Shown here piece after piece: positions 9,686-19,044 of a stretch of DNA of 45,653 nucleotides (position 1 is the first letter of the stretch; every line of letters starts with the position of its first letter). The position numbers and the translations under genes were made by a program. Origin of the DNA: Actinomycetota bacterium (GTDB lineage Bacteria > Actinomycetota > Actinomycetes > Nanopelagicales > Nanopelagicaceae); assembly GCA_009701525.1 (NCBI GenBank), contig WLJZ01000001.1, positions 1 to 45,653 on the forward strand. The letters run 5' to 3'. The notes under the pieces were generated by a model. The model made no database searches and had not been told where the DNA came from. It worked only from the letters and a program-made list of their open reading frames with translations.

Positions 9686-10869
9686 CAGACGATTTCCAGG
9701 TTTTCAATAAAAGCTTTGTAGTTGCGGCTGACCTGAGCAACGCTGTCGCCGCCAAACTTTTCTAGTACTGCATCAGCTAGTACAAGTGCCACCATCGCTT
9801 CAGCGACAATTCCCGCGGCAGGAACTGCGCATACATCTGATCGTTGATTGATAGCTTTAGCAGCCGCACCAGTTGAAGTATCTATTGTGTCTAACGCCTT
9901 TGGAACTGTCGAGATTGGCTTCATGGCTGCACGAACGCGCAGAACTTCGCCATTTGTCATCCCGCCTTCAGTGCCACCAGCTCGATCAGTTCTGCGAACA
10001 ATTTTTCCAGCAGAATTCTTCTCAATTTCATCATGCGCTTTTGATCCGCGACGTCTGGCCGATTCAAAGCCATCGCCTATTTCTACGCCCTTAATTGCTT
10101 GAATCCCCATAAGTGCGCCTGCAAGTTTGGAATCCAAACGGCGATCCCAATGAGTATGTGAACCAAGACCAACTGGAAGATTGAAAGCAAGAACTTCAAT
10201 TACACCACCAAGTGTGTCGCCATCTTTATGCGCACTCTCAATTTCGGCAACCATTGCGCCACTAAGTTCCTTATTTGCGGCGCGAACTGGATCTAAATCA
10301 ATTTCACCCTTGGCTTCATATTTTGGTAGCTCATATTCTTTGCCAACACCAGCCGTGCCTATCGAGAGCACGTGACTCATGATTCTAACGCCCACGCTCT
10401 GCTCTAGAAATGCTCGTGCAATCGCACCAAGTGCGACTCGTGCTGCAGTCTCTCTGGCACTCGCTCTCTCTAAAATTGGTCTAGCGTCATCGAAATCGTA
10501 TTTCTGCATACCGACTAAATCGGCATGACCCGGTCGTGGTCGAGTAAGTGGCGCGTTTCTAGCTAACTCACTTAGCTCTTTAGCGTCGATAACTCCGGGA
10601 GCCATTACCTTCTCCCACTTAGGCCATTCCGAATTAGCAATTTGGAGTGAGATTGGGCCACCTTGAGATTTTCCATGTCTTACTCCACCAAGAATTGAAA
10701 CAGCATCTGCCTCGAAGTTCTGACGAGCACCTCGACCAAATCCAAGACGACGTCTTGCAAGATCTGCATCAATCATCTCTTTAGTAATTTCAATATGTGC
10801 GGGCATTCCCTCAAGTATTGCGCTAAGTGCAGGGCCATGAGATTCACCAGCTGTTAACCAACGAATCAC
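9685..10869 (-). CDS. aroC: Chorismate synthase
   Basis: AroC makes chorismate from EPSP with reduced FMN. The 394-residue protein starts '[24 protein letters not shown]' in two adjoining conserved parts (flavin site). It also contains '[11 protein letters not shown]', the family signature '[13 protein letters not shown]', and '[14 protein letters not shown]'. The start is GTG with a good GAGGAG ribosome binding site 6 nt upstream. The 91-bp gap upstream, to the prepilin peptidase gene, holds a short palindrome (10901-10914) and possible promoter sequence, so this may be the first gene of the aroC-aroK-aroB-aroQ operon. Confidence 0.96.
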   Translation of the reverse strand: MIRWLTAGESHGPALSAILEGMPAHIEITKEMIDADLARRRLGFGRGARQNFEADAVSILGGVRHGKSQGGPISLQIANSEWPKWEKVMAPGVIDAKELSELARNAPLTRPRPGHADLVGMQKYDFDDARPILERASARETAARVALGAIARAFLEQSVGVRIMSHVLSIGTAGVGKEYELPKYEAKGEIDLDPVRAANKELSGAMVAEIESAHKDGDTLGGVIEVLAFNLPVGLGSHTHWDRRLDSKLAGALMGIQAIKGVEIGDGFESARRRGSKAHDEIEKNSAGKIVRRTDRAGGTEGGMTNGEVLRVRAAMKPISTVPKALDTIDTSTGAAAKAINQRSDVCAVPAAGIVAEAMVALVLADAVLEKFGGDSVAQVSRNYKAFIENLEIV

Positions 10870-10900
10870 GACGAACTCCTCAATAATTAACTAGGCCATT

Positions 10901-10914
10901 TTGCTCTTGAGCAA
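10901..10914. repeat. Short palindrome upstream of aroC
   Basis: TTGCTC-TT-GAGCAA is a perfect 6-bp inverted repeat with a 2-bp centre, 32 bp upstream of the aroC GTG. The 2-nt loop is too small for an RNA hairpin, so a protein-binding operator is the more likely use if it is functional. In minus-strand orientation a TTAATT-like -10 lies 18 bp downstream of the element. A chance palindrome cannot be excluded. Confidence 0.3.
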
Positions 10915-10960
10915 GGAGTCTATTGTGGCAGAAAACCTTTACCGCCCGCTCGCTATTTAG

Positions 10961-11374
10961 CTAAATGGCCGGCAAAAAACCCAGAAATACAAATGGTGCA
11001 AAAGCAAATCTCCTTTTTAGCTGCCTTTTCCGCAGCAAAACAACGGCGCTTACTAGTCCTCCCAAGATCCACGAAATTGTAAATGAGCTAAGCCAGGACT
11101 CAACATTAGAAGACCACATAGAGAGCGCAATGAAGAGTTTTAGATCCCCTGCGCCAATATTTTCTGCAAAGAGAAGGCGTAGCAGAATTGCAAAGAGAGT
11201 TGCAAAGCAAATTACAACGAAACTAACGCTCCTTCCAGCAATTATGAAAGTTGCGCTACTTGAAACCAAGAATTTCATGAGAGATTGATTTCTAATCAGA
11301 TGGTAATTGAAATCTTGGAAAGAAATTGTGAGACCGAAGTAGATATAAACCGCGGCGATGAGAATATCTGGCAT
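10961..11374 (-). CDS. Short A24-family prepilin peptidase (type IV leader peptidase, catalytic part only)
   Basis: A24 peptidases cleave, and sometimes methylate, the leader of type IV or Flp/Tad prepilins in the inner membrane. The 137-residue hydrophobic protein has several membrane segments and both catalytic aspartate motifs: 'FQDFNYHLIRN' (Asp21) and 'GAGDLK' (Asp77 at 74-79). It lacks the N-terminal cysteine-containing methyltransferase domain of full-length PilD, like CpaA/TadV-type enzymes. No pilin gene is in the window. Its place between aroC and aroE is, as I recall, also seen in mycobacteria. A 52-bp gap with a DnaA-box match separates it from aroE. The start has a weak GGCGG ribosome binding site. 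Confidence 0.75.
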   Translation of the reverse strand: MPDILIAAVYIYFGLTISFQDFNYHLIRNQSLMKFLVSSSATFIIAGRSVSFVVICFATLFAILLRLLFAENIGAGDLKLFIALSMWSSNVESWLSSFTISWILGGLVSAVVLLRKRQLKRRFAFAPFVFLGFLPAI

Positions 11375-11415
11375 AGCCGCCAGGGTATAGCGAATGCCAA
11401 TTCAGATTTCTGCGG

Positions 11416-11424
11416 TGTGGATAA
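11416..11424. other. Perfect DnaA-box match between aroE and the prepilin peptidase gene
   Basis: TGTGGATAA (TTATCCACA on the minus strand) matches the consensus DnaA box exactly and lies in the 52-bp intergenic gap. It is isolated. With no cluster of boxes, no AT-rich unwinding element and no dnaA/dnaN nearby, it is not an origin. It could titrate DnaA or be a chance match. Confidence 0.35.
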
Positions 11425-11426
11425 CT

Positions 11427-12224
11427 CTAAGCGCTGGCGATTTCGGCAAGCAGCGCAGTTCGCATCAAATCAAAATCCAACTCGCATTCAGTGAAGAGTT
11501 CAATTTGATAAAGAGCTTGCTCAACCAGAAGTTCTTTGCCGGTAATAATTGGAAGATTCGCACTTAAATATTTAGCGGACAAAGGAGTAGGTGAAGGTTG
11601 ATACAAAGCCTCTAAGAGCAGACCGCTAGGAGAAATAAGTGCACTTGCATATGAATCGAATGCACCCGCAGGTGTAGTTTGAATTACGACATCATATCCA
11701 TTGATAGGCGCGTTCATATCTTTGAATTCAACGCGTATCCCAGGAGCGCTATTAATCATTGCGATTTTACGTTCTGGATTTCGCAGAAGTACATCTACCG
11801 AATCCACTCTTCCATCCAATGAACCAAGTGCGGCTCGCGCGGTTCCACCCGCCCCAATAATTGCCACTCTAGAAGAGCGCTGTAACTTCAGTAAATTGTT
11901 AAAAGCAAGTAAGTCCGTAGATGTCGCAGCCCAATTTTCATTTTTTCGATAAATAGTATTAACAGATTTAATATTCTTTGCGCTAGGCGAGATCTCCGAG
12001 ATTCCCGATATAGAACCAAACACTGCCTCTTTAAGTGGCATCGTAAGAGAGAAACCATTCCACTCTGTTGGCTTATGAGTGCTTAAAAAGGTTTCGAACG
12101 CTGGCTCTGTAACTTCGAACGCTTGGTAATTTCCCGGAATACCTAAAATCTCAAAAGCTTTTCGGTGAATTCTGGGAGAGAGCGAATGCGATATAGGCGA
12201 ACCTAGTACAGCTGCATTTATCAT
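11427..12224 (-). CDS. aroE: Shikimate dehydrogenase
   Basis: AroE reduces 3-dehydroshikimate to shikimate with NADPH. The 265-residue protein has the shikimate-binding 'SPISHSLSPRIH' (9-20), 'GFSLTMPLKEA' with catalytic-type Lys65, Asn89 in 'SVNTIYR' and Asp104 in 'STDLLAF', and the nucleotide-binding 'IGAGGTARAAL'. STD replaces the more common NTD, but the key aspartate is kept. The ATG overlaps the mltG stop by 4 nt. With aroB, aroQ, aroK and aroC in the window, five of the seven shikimate-pathway steps are encoded here; DAHP synthase and aroA are not. Confidence 0.92.
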   Translation of the reverse strand: MINAAVLGSPISHSLSPRIHRKAFEILGIPGNYQAFEVTEPAFETFLSTHKPTEWNGFSLTMPLKEAVFGSISGISEISPSAKNIKSVNTIYRKNENWAATSTDLLAFNNLLKLQRSSRVAIIGAGGTARAALGSLDGRVDSVDVLLRNPERKIAMINSAPGIRVEFKDMNAPINGYDVVIQTTPAGAFDSYASALISPSGLLLEALYQPSPTPLSAKYLSANLPIITGKELLVEQALYQIELFTECELDFDLMRTALLAEIASA

Positions 12225-13222
12225 TTGAATTTTCCTGCCGCTACATTTTTATTGAACTCAGTGTTCCACTTCGAAAATTCGGCGAAATCCTTGGTGAAAC
12301 GAGTATCCCTTGGTGCAACTGTAATGAAGTAGAGCCAATCCCCGTCGACCGGTTTTAACGTCGCTTCGATCGCGCCATTGCTTGGGTTAGAAATTGGTGT
12401 AGGCGGAAGACCGAGTCTTTTATAGGTGTTATATGGAGAATTAATTTGTGTCGCCTTATTCGAAAGAGTGATTCTGCCTCGCAGATCAGCCGCATACTGA
12501 ACTGTTGAATTGAGCTGAAGTGCCATGCCAATCTTGAGGCGGTTATAAATTACGCGCGCAACCTTCGCAAAATTTGAAGGATCGCCTTCTATCTGCACCA
12601 TTGAGGCAATTGTGAGAACTTCAAATGGTGAGTAATTTTCATACCCGTTATTTATACCGCTTTTTCTACTCTCTACTCTGGCCTTATTTACCATTGTTTC
12701 AAGCGCTTTTGCGAGAGTTGTTTCGTCTTCAAATGTGTAATGAGCAGGAAATAGTGAGCCTTCGAGTGAAGTTGTAGCTTTTGGATAGAGCGCCTTTACA
12801 CTTCGATAATCCAAATTTGTCTTGGAAATATGATCATTAGCTTTTAAAATTTGCAAGACATCACTCAAGGTTGAACCTTCGGAGACTACTACTAGATTAT
12901 TTAAGCGTTTTGAATCTAATAGTTGAGAGATGGCCTTAGCCACTGGCAAGTTCGTATTAATTCGATGTGAACCTGGACTTATCCCCCGAGCCTTTGCGTT
13001 CTTATTAAACTCTTCAATGAATTTCTCTGAACTTTTTATAACTCCAAGGTTTTGAAGATTATCCGCAATCGTACTTCCAAGTTCACCATCTGAAATTTTA
13101 AATTCGATCTCCGGGCCAGCCTGATTATCAGAAAAATCATTCGAAGGCAGCGCCTTAACAAAAATGAAAAACGCTAGAGCGAGAACTAGAGTGATGATCA
13201 GGCTCTTTCGCCGAAATTTCAT
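12221..13222 (-). CDS. mltG: Endolytic murein transglycosylase MltG
   Basis: MltG cleaves nascent peptidoglycan strands at the membrane and is thought to terminate glycan polymerisation. The 333-residue protein starts with a basic stretch and one membrane anchor (about 7-24), then a LysM-like region. The YceG catalytic domain follows, with 'IASMVQIEGDPSNFAKVARV' (Glu212 as likely catalytic acid) and 'QLNSTVQYA', then 'SPYNTYKRLGLPPTPISNP'. ATGA overlaps couple it to ruvX upstream and aroE downstream. The mltG-aroE pairing is conserved in actinobacteria. Confidence 0.92.
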   Translation of the reverse strand: MKFRRKSLIITLVLALAFFIFVKALPSNDFSDNQAGPEIEFKISDGELGSTIADNLQNLGVIKSSEKFIEEFNKNAKARGISPGSHRINTNLPVAKAISQLLDSKRLNNLVVVSEGSTLSDVLQILKANDHISKTNLDYRSVKALYPKATTSLEGSLFPAHYTFEDETTLAKALETMVNKARVESRKSGINNGYENYSPFEVLTIASMVQIEGDPSNFAKVARVIYNRLKIGMALQLNSTVQYAADLRGRITLSNKATQINSPYNTYKRLGLPPTPISNPSNGAIEATLKPVDGDWLYFITVAPRDTRFTKDFAEFSKWNTEFNKNVAAGKFK

Positions 13223-13668
13223 GGTGTAAATCGATTCATTGGTTCACCTTGAAGCCGCTCTTGGTTCAATGCAGAATCTAGGATTGCCGCTGCAGCTGCT
13301 GAATCAATTTCGCTACGTGCAGATTTTGAATTATGGCCAGCCTCTCGCAGGATGCGACTAGCCGAGACCGTGGTCATCCGCTCATCAATTAAGTAAATCG
13401 GGGCCTTGGTTAGCGTCGAAATTAGCTCAGCAAATTTAGTAACACTCTTACTCTTTTCACTCTCCTTGCCAGAGAGATGAATTGGGAAACCAATTGCTAT
13501 ATATAAAGGTTCGTATTGGGCAAATAGCTCTGAAATTTTTGCTTCTAAATTGCCTTCGCCATTAACAAGAAACTCTAAAGGTGATGCCAAAACTCCCGAT
13601 TGATCAGAGCACGCAACGCCAATTCGCACATCACCAAAATCAAAACCGATTCGTCTGCCCGGTTTCAT
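13219..13668 (-). CDS. ruvX: RuvX/YqgF-family Holliday-junction-resolvase-fold nuclease
   Basis: YqgF proteins have an RNase H-like fold related to RuvC and are linked to 16S rRNA 5' maturation and junction cleavage. The 149-residue protein shows 'RRIGFDFGDVRIGVACSD' (first acidic residue in FDFG), 'AIGFPIHLSGKES' and 'YLIDERMTTVSASRIL', which are the conserved family blocks. The ATG follows the alaS stop with no spacer (TAAATG). The alaS-ruvX-mltG-aroE order is typical for actinobacteria. Confidence 0.92.
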   Translation of the reverse strand: MKPGRRIGFDFGDVRIGVACSDQSGVLASPLEFLVNGEGNLEAKISELFAQYEPLYIAIGFPIHLSGKESEKSKSVTKFAELISTLTKAPIYLIDERMTTVSASRILREAGHNSKSARSEIDSAAAAAILDSALNQERLQGEPMNRFTP

Positions 13669-16353
13669 TTAGTTACCTGCTGTTTGACCTATGGATTTAA
13701 CAATCGAATTAATAGCTTCGCCAATTAGCGGATGGTTTGATCCGCCGCCTTGCGCGAAGTCATCTTTACCGCCACCGCCACCGCCAAGAATTTGTGAACC
13801 ATCTTTAACTAGCGCTCCAGCTTTTATACCCTTTGCAATAGCGGCAGGACTCGATGCAACCACGAGAGTAGAACGCTCACTTCCGGCAGAGGCTAAGACC
13901 ACAACACCATCCGTAAGGCGATTACGTAAATCAAGAGCGATTGTTCTTAAATCATCTCCAGAGATTTCTGCTGCTAACTCAGCAGCAAGAATTTCTACTC
14001 CCCCAACTTTAGTTGTGCTCTTCAAGAGCGTTGTTGCGCTCGCGAGTATCTGCGCGGTTTTAAATCCAGCCAGCTCTTTCTCTACACCCTTTAGTTTTTC
14101 AATTAAGTCTGAGACCCGCGCTGGCAATTCTTCAACTCTTGCGCCCTTAATAATTTGCGTTAAAGAATTAAGTAGGACATGTTCTCTAGCTAAGAATCCG
14201 TAAGCATCTCGCCCAACTAGAGCTTCAACGCGTCGAACTCCGGCGCCAATCGAAGACTCTGATAACAATTTAACAACACCCAATTCACCAGAAGATTTAA
14301 CGTGGGTTCCACCGCATAATTCGTGCGCCCAATCACCAACACTTACAACACGAACTTGATCACCATACTTTTCGCCGAAGAGTGCCATAGCTCCCATAGC
14401 TTTGGCTTCTGGTTGCGTCATTACTTTGGCACTTACCTCCAAATTATCTAAGAGGAGCGCGTTAACTCGACCTTCTACTTCTTCTAGAACGCTAACTGGG
14501 ACCGCCCCTGTGGCTGGGAAGTCGAAACGAAAACGTCCTGGAGAGTTTTCTGAACCAGCTTGTGTTGCAGTTTCACCAAGGATTTCGCGGAAAGCTTTAT
14601 GAACCATGTGGGTTGCGGTATGAGCTCTGGAGATTGCTAGCCGGCGTTCGATATCAATCGTTGCCAAGGCAGAACTCTTCAAATCTAGTGAACCTGAGAT
14701 GACTTGACCTCTATGGATAATGAGGCCAGGAACGGGTGTTTGCACATCGTCAATTTCAACAACGGCGCCATTCGAGAGTGTAATCAAACCGCCATCTGGA
14801 AGTTGTCCGCCACCTTCGGAATAAAACGGTGTTCTATCTAAAATGATTTCAACATCAGCGCTTAGATCTGCTTCATTAACGCTCTTGCCATCAACCATGA
14901 TTGCAGAAATCTTTGCTTCACTACTTGTCTCGCTATATCCGATAAATTTAGTTGCACCCTTAGAATCAAGAATTTTTCGATACTCACTGACATCTGTGTG
15001 ACCGGTCTTCTTAGCGCGAGCATCGGCCTTTGCGCGATCCTTCTGTTCTTTCATTAATCTTCGAAAGCCTTCTTCATCGACCGAAAGACCTTGTTCTGAC
15101 GCCATCTCTAAAGTTAGATCAAATGGGAAGCCGTAAGTGTCATGCAACTTAAATACGGTCTCGCCATCTAATTTGGTTGAAGTAGATTTCTTTACACTTC
15201 CCGCTGCTATATCAAAAATCTGCGTGCCACTTTTAAGCGTTGTCAGGAATGACTCTTCTTCATTAACCGTAACTGCAGTAATCCGCTCGGCACCTTCAAT
15301 AAGCTCTGGATACTGAGGGCCCATAGCGCCGATCGCTGAGGCAACCAATTCTCGTGACGTTGGATCGGATGCGCCTAAAATTCGCATATTTCGAATAGTT
15401 CTACGCATCATTCTTCTTAGAACATATCCCCGACCTTCATTTCCAGGAAGTACGCCGTCACCTATTAACATCATTGAAGTTCGCGCATGATCTGCGATTA
15501 CACGCAGCGCAACATCGCTCTTCTCGTTTGTGCCATATTTGACGCCAGTTAGTTCTGAAGCGGTATTCAAAATCTGCATTGTCGTATCGATTTCATAGAT
15601 GTTTTCTACGCCCTGCAATAACGCAGCCATTCGCTCTAAACCTAGGCCGGTATCAATACTCTTTGCTGGCAATTCCCCTAAAATTGGATAATCATCTTTA
15701 CCTGAACCAGCGCCGCGTTCATTTTGCATGAAAACTAAATTCCAAACTTCCAAATATCTATCTTCGTCGGCAACCGGTCCGCCATCTCTTCCATATTGTG
15801 GACCTCGGTCATAATAAATTTCAGAACATGGACCGCAAGGACCCGGAACACCCATCGACCAAAAATTATCTTCCATGCCGCGTCTTTGGATTCGCTCCTT
15901 AGGAACGCCAATTTTTTTATGCCAAATATCTGCAGCTTCATCATCGTTCTGGAAAACTGTTACCCAGAGCTTCTCCTGCGGAAAACCATAACCGCCATCT
16001 GCAACAGGTTTTGTTAACAACTCCCAAGCGAGAGAGATTGCGCCCTCTTTGAAATAATCGCCAAAAGAGAAATTTCCGCACATCTGAAAGAACGAAGCAT
16101 GACGAGTAGTTTTTCCAACCTCATCAATATCCAGCGTGCGCACGCATTTTTGTACTGATGTAGCTCTTGGGTACGGTGGCGTAATTTCACCTAAGAAAAA
16201 AGGTTTAAAGGGAACCATTCCAGCATTTACAAGAAGTAGATTTGGATCATCAGCAATTAAGGAGGCTGATGGAACAACCGTATGTTTTAGGCCTTGACTA
16301 TTCCCGGATTCGAAAAATTTAAGCCAACGCGATCTGATTTCTGCAGAATTCAC
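13669..16353 (-). CDS. alaS: Alanyl-tRNA synthetase
   Basis: AlaRS charges tRNA-Ala and clears mischarged Ser/Gly. The aminoacylation domain begins '[20 protein letters not shown]' and includes '[15 protein letters not shown]' and 'SVQKCVRT'. The editing domain carries '[11 protein letters not shown]' and '[13 protein letters not shown]' (metal ligands), and the C-Ala domain ends near a Gly-rich '[15 protein letters not shown]'. The open frame extends to an ATG at 16407, but the first 18 residues (Ser/Arg rich) are absent from the family and overlap the DUF948 gene by 50 nt. I therefore chose the GTG at 16353, giving 894 residues beginning at the conserved SAEIR block and a 4-nt gap after the upstream stop. 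Confidence 0.93.
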   Translation of the reverse strand: MNSAEIRSRWLKFFESGNSQGLKHTVVPSASLIADDPNLLLVNAGMVPFKPFFLGEITPPYPRATSVQKCVRTLDIDEVGKTTRHASFFQMCGNFSFGDYFKEGAISLAWELLTKPVADGGYGFPQEKLWVTVFQNDDEAADIWHKKIGVPKERIQRRGMEDNFWSMGVPGPCGPCSEIYYDRGPQYGRDGGPVADEDRYLEVWNLVFMQNERGAGSGKDDYPILGELPAKSIDTGLGLERMAALLQGVENIYEIDTTMQILNTASELTGVKYGTNEKSDVALRVIADHARTSMMLIGDGVLPGNEGRGYVLRRMMRRTIRNMRILGASDPTSRELVASAIGAMGPQYPELIEGAERITAVTVNEEESFLTTLKSGTQIFDIAAGSVKKSTSTKLDGETVFKLHDTYGFPFDLTLEMASEQGLSVDEEGFRRLMKEQKDRAKADARAKKTGHTDVSEYRKILDSKGATKFIGYSETSSEAKISAIMVDGKSVNEADLSADVEIILDRTPFYSEGGGQLPDGGLITLSNGAVVEIDDVQTPVPGLIIHRGQVISGSLDLKSSALATIDIERRLAISRAHTATHMVHKAFREILGETATQAGSENSPGRFRFDFPATGAVPVSVLEEVEGRVNALLLDNLEVSAKVMTQPEAKAMGAMALFGEKYGDQVRVVSVGDWAHELCGGTHVKSSGELGVVKLLSESSIGAGVRRVEALVGRDAYGFLAREHVLLNSLTQIIKGARVEELPARVSDLIEKLKGVEKELAGFKTAQILASATTLLKSTTKVGGVEILAAELAAEISGDDLRTIALDLRNRLTDGVVVLASAGSERSTLVVASSPAAIAKGIKAGALVKDGSQILGGGGGGKDDFAQGGGSNHPLIGEAINSIVKSIGQTAGN

Positions 16354-16357
16354 GCGA

Positions 16358-16750
16358 CTACTCGAACTCCTCATCGGCGACTTTGCGCTTGGACTTCTTC
16401 GCGCCACTATCGCTCTTCTTCTTAAGCTTGGAAACTGCTAGCAATGCGCTTGCCGCATTCATCGCCATCTTGTTCTTATCTAGAAATTCCTCTGTCGACC
16501 CTGAAATCTTTGTAGTCAAACCTTCTACGGTCTTAGTAACTTTATTAATGCTCGTAAGTGGGCCATTAATCAATTCAACCGTGAGCGTTACTTCTTCGAG
16601 TAAAGGTGTGACTTCATTAGTTAAGTCGGTAATCGCGGCGCCAGCCTGGTCTACAAGTTTGCCAACTCGAACAACTGCGTAACCAATGGCAACTGCAATC
16701 ACAAATAGCGAGAGCGCTGCAATTATTGTCGCAATTCCACCTGGACCCAT
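16358..16750 (-). CDS. DUF948-family single-pass membrane protein
   Basis: The function is unknown. The 130-residue protein has one N-terminal membrane segment (about 6-28), a long amphipathic, probably coiled-coil helix with regularly spaced valine and leucine ('[20 protein letters not shown]', about 42-61), and a Lys/Asp/Glu-rich tail. This matches DUF948 proteins, which in actinobacteria often precede alaS as here. The ATG at 16750 has a weak ribosome binding site (GGCGG), and the gap to the FtsH-like gene is 35 bp. A cytoplasmic scaffold or envelope role is possible but nothing in the sequence proves it. Confidence 0.75.
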   Translation of the reverse strand: MGPGGIATIIAALSLFVIAVAIGYAVVRVGKLVDQAGAAITDLTNEVTPLLEEVTLTVELINGPLTSINKVTKTVEGLTTKISGSTEEFLDKNKMAMNAASALLAVSKLKKKSDSGAKKSKRKVADEEFE

Positions 16751-16785
16751 ACCGCCAAGCCTACCCGATACCTAGATTAAAGCGT

Positions 16786-19044
16786 TTAAAGGACTTGAAA
16801 GACCGGGATAGAAACTTCAGGTCGTTCATGCTTCTGATGCGCTACAACTGCGGCCAAGTGATATTTCCATATCGCATCGAGATTCTCTTGGCTTGAATAT
16901 GGCCGTCCATCAACTAGCGGTCCAGAACTTGCATTCATCACTGCAACCACATCATCACCTGAAATAGTCTTATAGGTTTCTAAGGCATGCGCCAGCGCTA
17001 ATACCTTGAATTTATTCTCTTTTAGAATCTCTTCGGCTCTTGCCAGTAAGGAAGTTAGATTATTTTCGATGCGATCGCCAAGTGCCATTCGAAGATCTTT
17101 TCTTCCATCATCCTTGCCTTTATTTCCTCCGGGCGCACCAACTTCATATCGGCGATTTGAGGCATGGGAAGAGATAGTCGATCCCATTCCCCAATGACCT
17201 TCCATAAAACTTGCGATGGTAGTTGCACTCTCAAGATCGCCGGAAACACCAGAAGAGTTATCGCCATCAAAGAACATTCGCTCACCAGCTAGCGAAGCTA
17301 TTGAAACCAAAATGTCAGCTTCATATTCGGTACGCCATCTTGTGAACTGATCGTCGGGCGGAATACTTGCAACCATTCCTAAGTAATCTGAACCCTTTTC
17401 GATTGTCGCCAGATCTATCGCCATATGTTGACGTACTAAATATGCCATCACGCCATGACAAGCTTCATGGACTGCTACAGCATGTCGCTCGCGTTCAATA
17501 TATTCAACATCTTCAGCTGGACCTAAATCTTTGAGCTGCTTTGCTTTTATAACATCAGTCCAAGTTATTGATGTTCGACCATTGCGAATCGCCATAATAA
17601 GCGCTTCGTTGATTGTGTCTTTAATTATCGCACCAGTTGCGTAAGGTGTAATCGTTGCTAACTTATCGATTTCATCTTGTGTAAGAGAGTGTGAAACTTT
17701 CGCCAGGTAACCTTCATAAGTTCTAATACGACCAGCCTTGCTCGGATATCCAACGCGATACATTCGATCGATTCGACCAGGACGTAACAACGCCTCATCT
17801 AAAGCTTCGGGCATATTCGTGGCCATTACAACTAAAATTCGATATTTTGGCGGGTTCTTTGGGCGCATTCCTAGCGCTCTACGAACAACACGATTAATAA
17901 ATCCGCGTGGCTTTTTTAAACCTGAAAGTTCAGTAAGTAGAGCCTGAAGAGTTCCCATACCGCCGCCACCACCACCGCCACCGCCCATAACAAATTGATT
18001 GGTGGTAAGCGCAGTCGTTGCTACAAGCGACTTACCGGGATCAGAGAGATAATTTCCCCCATTACAAGGAGTTGAAAATATTGAACTCTTCACTGTGCTT
18101 TCAAACATGCTTGGTTTACTTATTCCTCGGTTACCAAGTGAGTCAGCTTCATCGAAGAAAACCACTACTCCACCGTAGCGAAGTGCTAATTTACGAAGTT
18201 TGCGGAAGAGTGATTTAACTTTCAAGACTCCGACACCCATAAACATATTTGTAAAAGCACCTGGATCAACAAAGACGAATGGTTTTCCGGTTTCACCAGC
18301 CATAGATTCCGCCATCAAAGTTTTACCTGTACCAGGAGGTCCCCAAAGCAGAATACCGCCAGGGACATATCCGCCATGCTTCTCAATTAATTCTGGCGAC
18401 TCTAAGAAGAGAAGATTCTCGCGAATTCGATTCAGAACATGATCCTGACCCCAAACATCTGAAAATCTTGTACGAATGTCATCTGGAAAATAAGTATCGA
18501 CACCGCCTCGACTTAGGAACCAGAAAATTGCTGCGAATTGAATTACTACAAAGAAAACTGCAAATAACAACTGCCCAATCATTGGGAGCGCAGACCAAAG
18601 TGCTTTCGGAGCGAAGAACAGTGCGCGTACTGGGGTCTCTTTGTAGATGGCACCGAGAACTACTGATAGAAGCGCCACGAATATCAACCACTTTATAACT
18701 CGGCCAAGACGGAATCGATTCCAATCACTTAATTTATGAAGCAAGCGATCGACGAATGAAAAATACTTCAGCCAGATACCGTGGTAAGGGGCAAGCAACT
18801 CAGAGAGCGCAAAATGTATCTGACGTATAACTTCAACTCCGGCCAGAATCAATAACCAGCTTCGCTCTGAAGCAGTTCTATTTATTGCATCTGAAAAAGA
18901 TAGAAGCGGATTATCTGCCATGCTGGCCCAAGCCAGAACAAAAAAGACAATAGCAAAGAGAATTAAGAACTTGGTGCGATCATAGAAAGTTAGATGAATA
19001 CGCGTCTTTCGATCGGTATCTCTCGGCCGACTCTGTTCGCTCAT
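16786..19044 (-). CDS. Divergent FtsH-like membrane AAA+ zinc metalloprotease with a Gly-rich insert
   Basis: FtsH proteases unfold and degrade membrane and cytosolic proteins. The 752-residue product has about four hydrophobic segments in 1-180, then an AAA module and a protease domain. The AAA module has Walker A 'GPPGTGKT' (235-242), Walker B 'VVVFFDEAD' (293-301) and the second region of homology ending 'RPGRIDR' (421-427). The M41 protease domain has zinc motif HEACH (526-530) and probable third ligand Asp603 in 'SGDLESAT'. Between Walker B and the sensor 'VVMATN' lies about 100 residues, including nine consecutive glycines (354-362, DNA 17959-17985) and a basic stretch near 377-400. Canonical FtsH has about 40 residues there. 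The transmembrane region also differs from ordinary FtsH. The start overlaps the end of a lipoprotein gene (ATGA), suggesting joint function. The housekeeping ftsH is presumably elsewhere. Confidence 0.82.
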   Translation of the reverse strand: MSEQSRPRDTDRKTRIHLTFYDRTKFLILFAIVFFVLAWASMADNPLLSFSDAINRTASERSWLLILAGVEVIRQIHFALSELLAPYHGIWLKYFSFVDRLLHKLSDWNRFRLGRVIKWLIFVALLSVVLGAIYKETPVRALFFAPKALWSALPMIGQLLFAVFFVVIQFAAIFWFLSRGGVDTYFPDDIRTRFSDVWGQDHVLNRIRENLLFLESPELIEKHGGYVPGGILLWGPPGTGKTLMAESMAGETGKPFVFVDPGAFTNMFMGVGVLKVKSLFRKLRKLALRYGGVVVFFDEADSLGNRGISKPSMFESTVKSSIFSTPCNGGNYLSDPGKSLVATTALTTNQFVMGGGGGGGGGMGTLQALLTELSGLKKPRGFINRVVRRALGMRPKNPPKYRILVVMATNMPEALDEALLRPGRIDRMYRVGYPSKAGRIRTYEGYLAKVSHSLTQDEIDKLATITPYATGAIIKDTINEALIMAIRNGRTSITWTDVIKAKQLKDLGPAEDVEYIERERHAVAVHEACHGVMAYLVRQHMAIDLATIEKGSDYLGMVASIPPDDQFTRWRTEYEADILVSIASLAGERMFFDGDNSSGVSGDLESATTIASFMEGHWGMGSTISSHASNRRYEVGAPGGNKGKDDGRKDLRMALGDRIENNLTSLLARAEEILKENKFKVLALAHALETYKTISGDDVVAVMNASSGPLVDGRPYSSQENLDAIWKYHLAAVVAHQKHERPEVSIPVFQVL

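Noticed and set aside
11416-11424. Replication origin
   Set aside because: Only one perfect DnaA box, no AT-rich unwinding region, and no dnaA, dnaN, gyrB or parAB nearby.
11285-11494. Plus-strand frame across the aroE/prepilin peptidase gap
   Set aside because: No ribosome binding site or promoter and no protein-like composition; it overlaps the ends of two better supported genes.
12841-12960. Possible frameshift in mltG, where the middle of the protein looks weakly conserved
   Set aside because: The frame is continuous, the LysM-like and catalytic regions are both in frame, and the length is normal for actinobacterial MltG.
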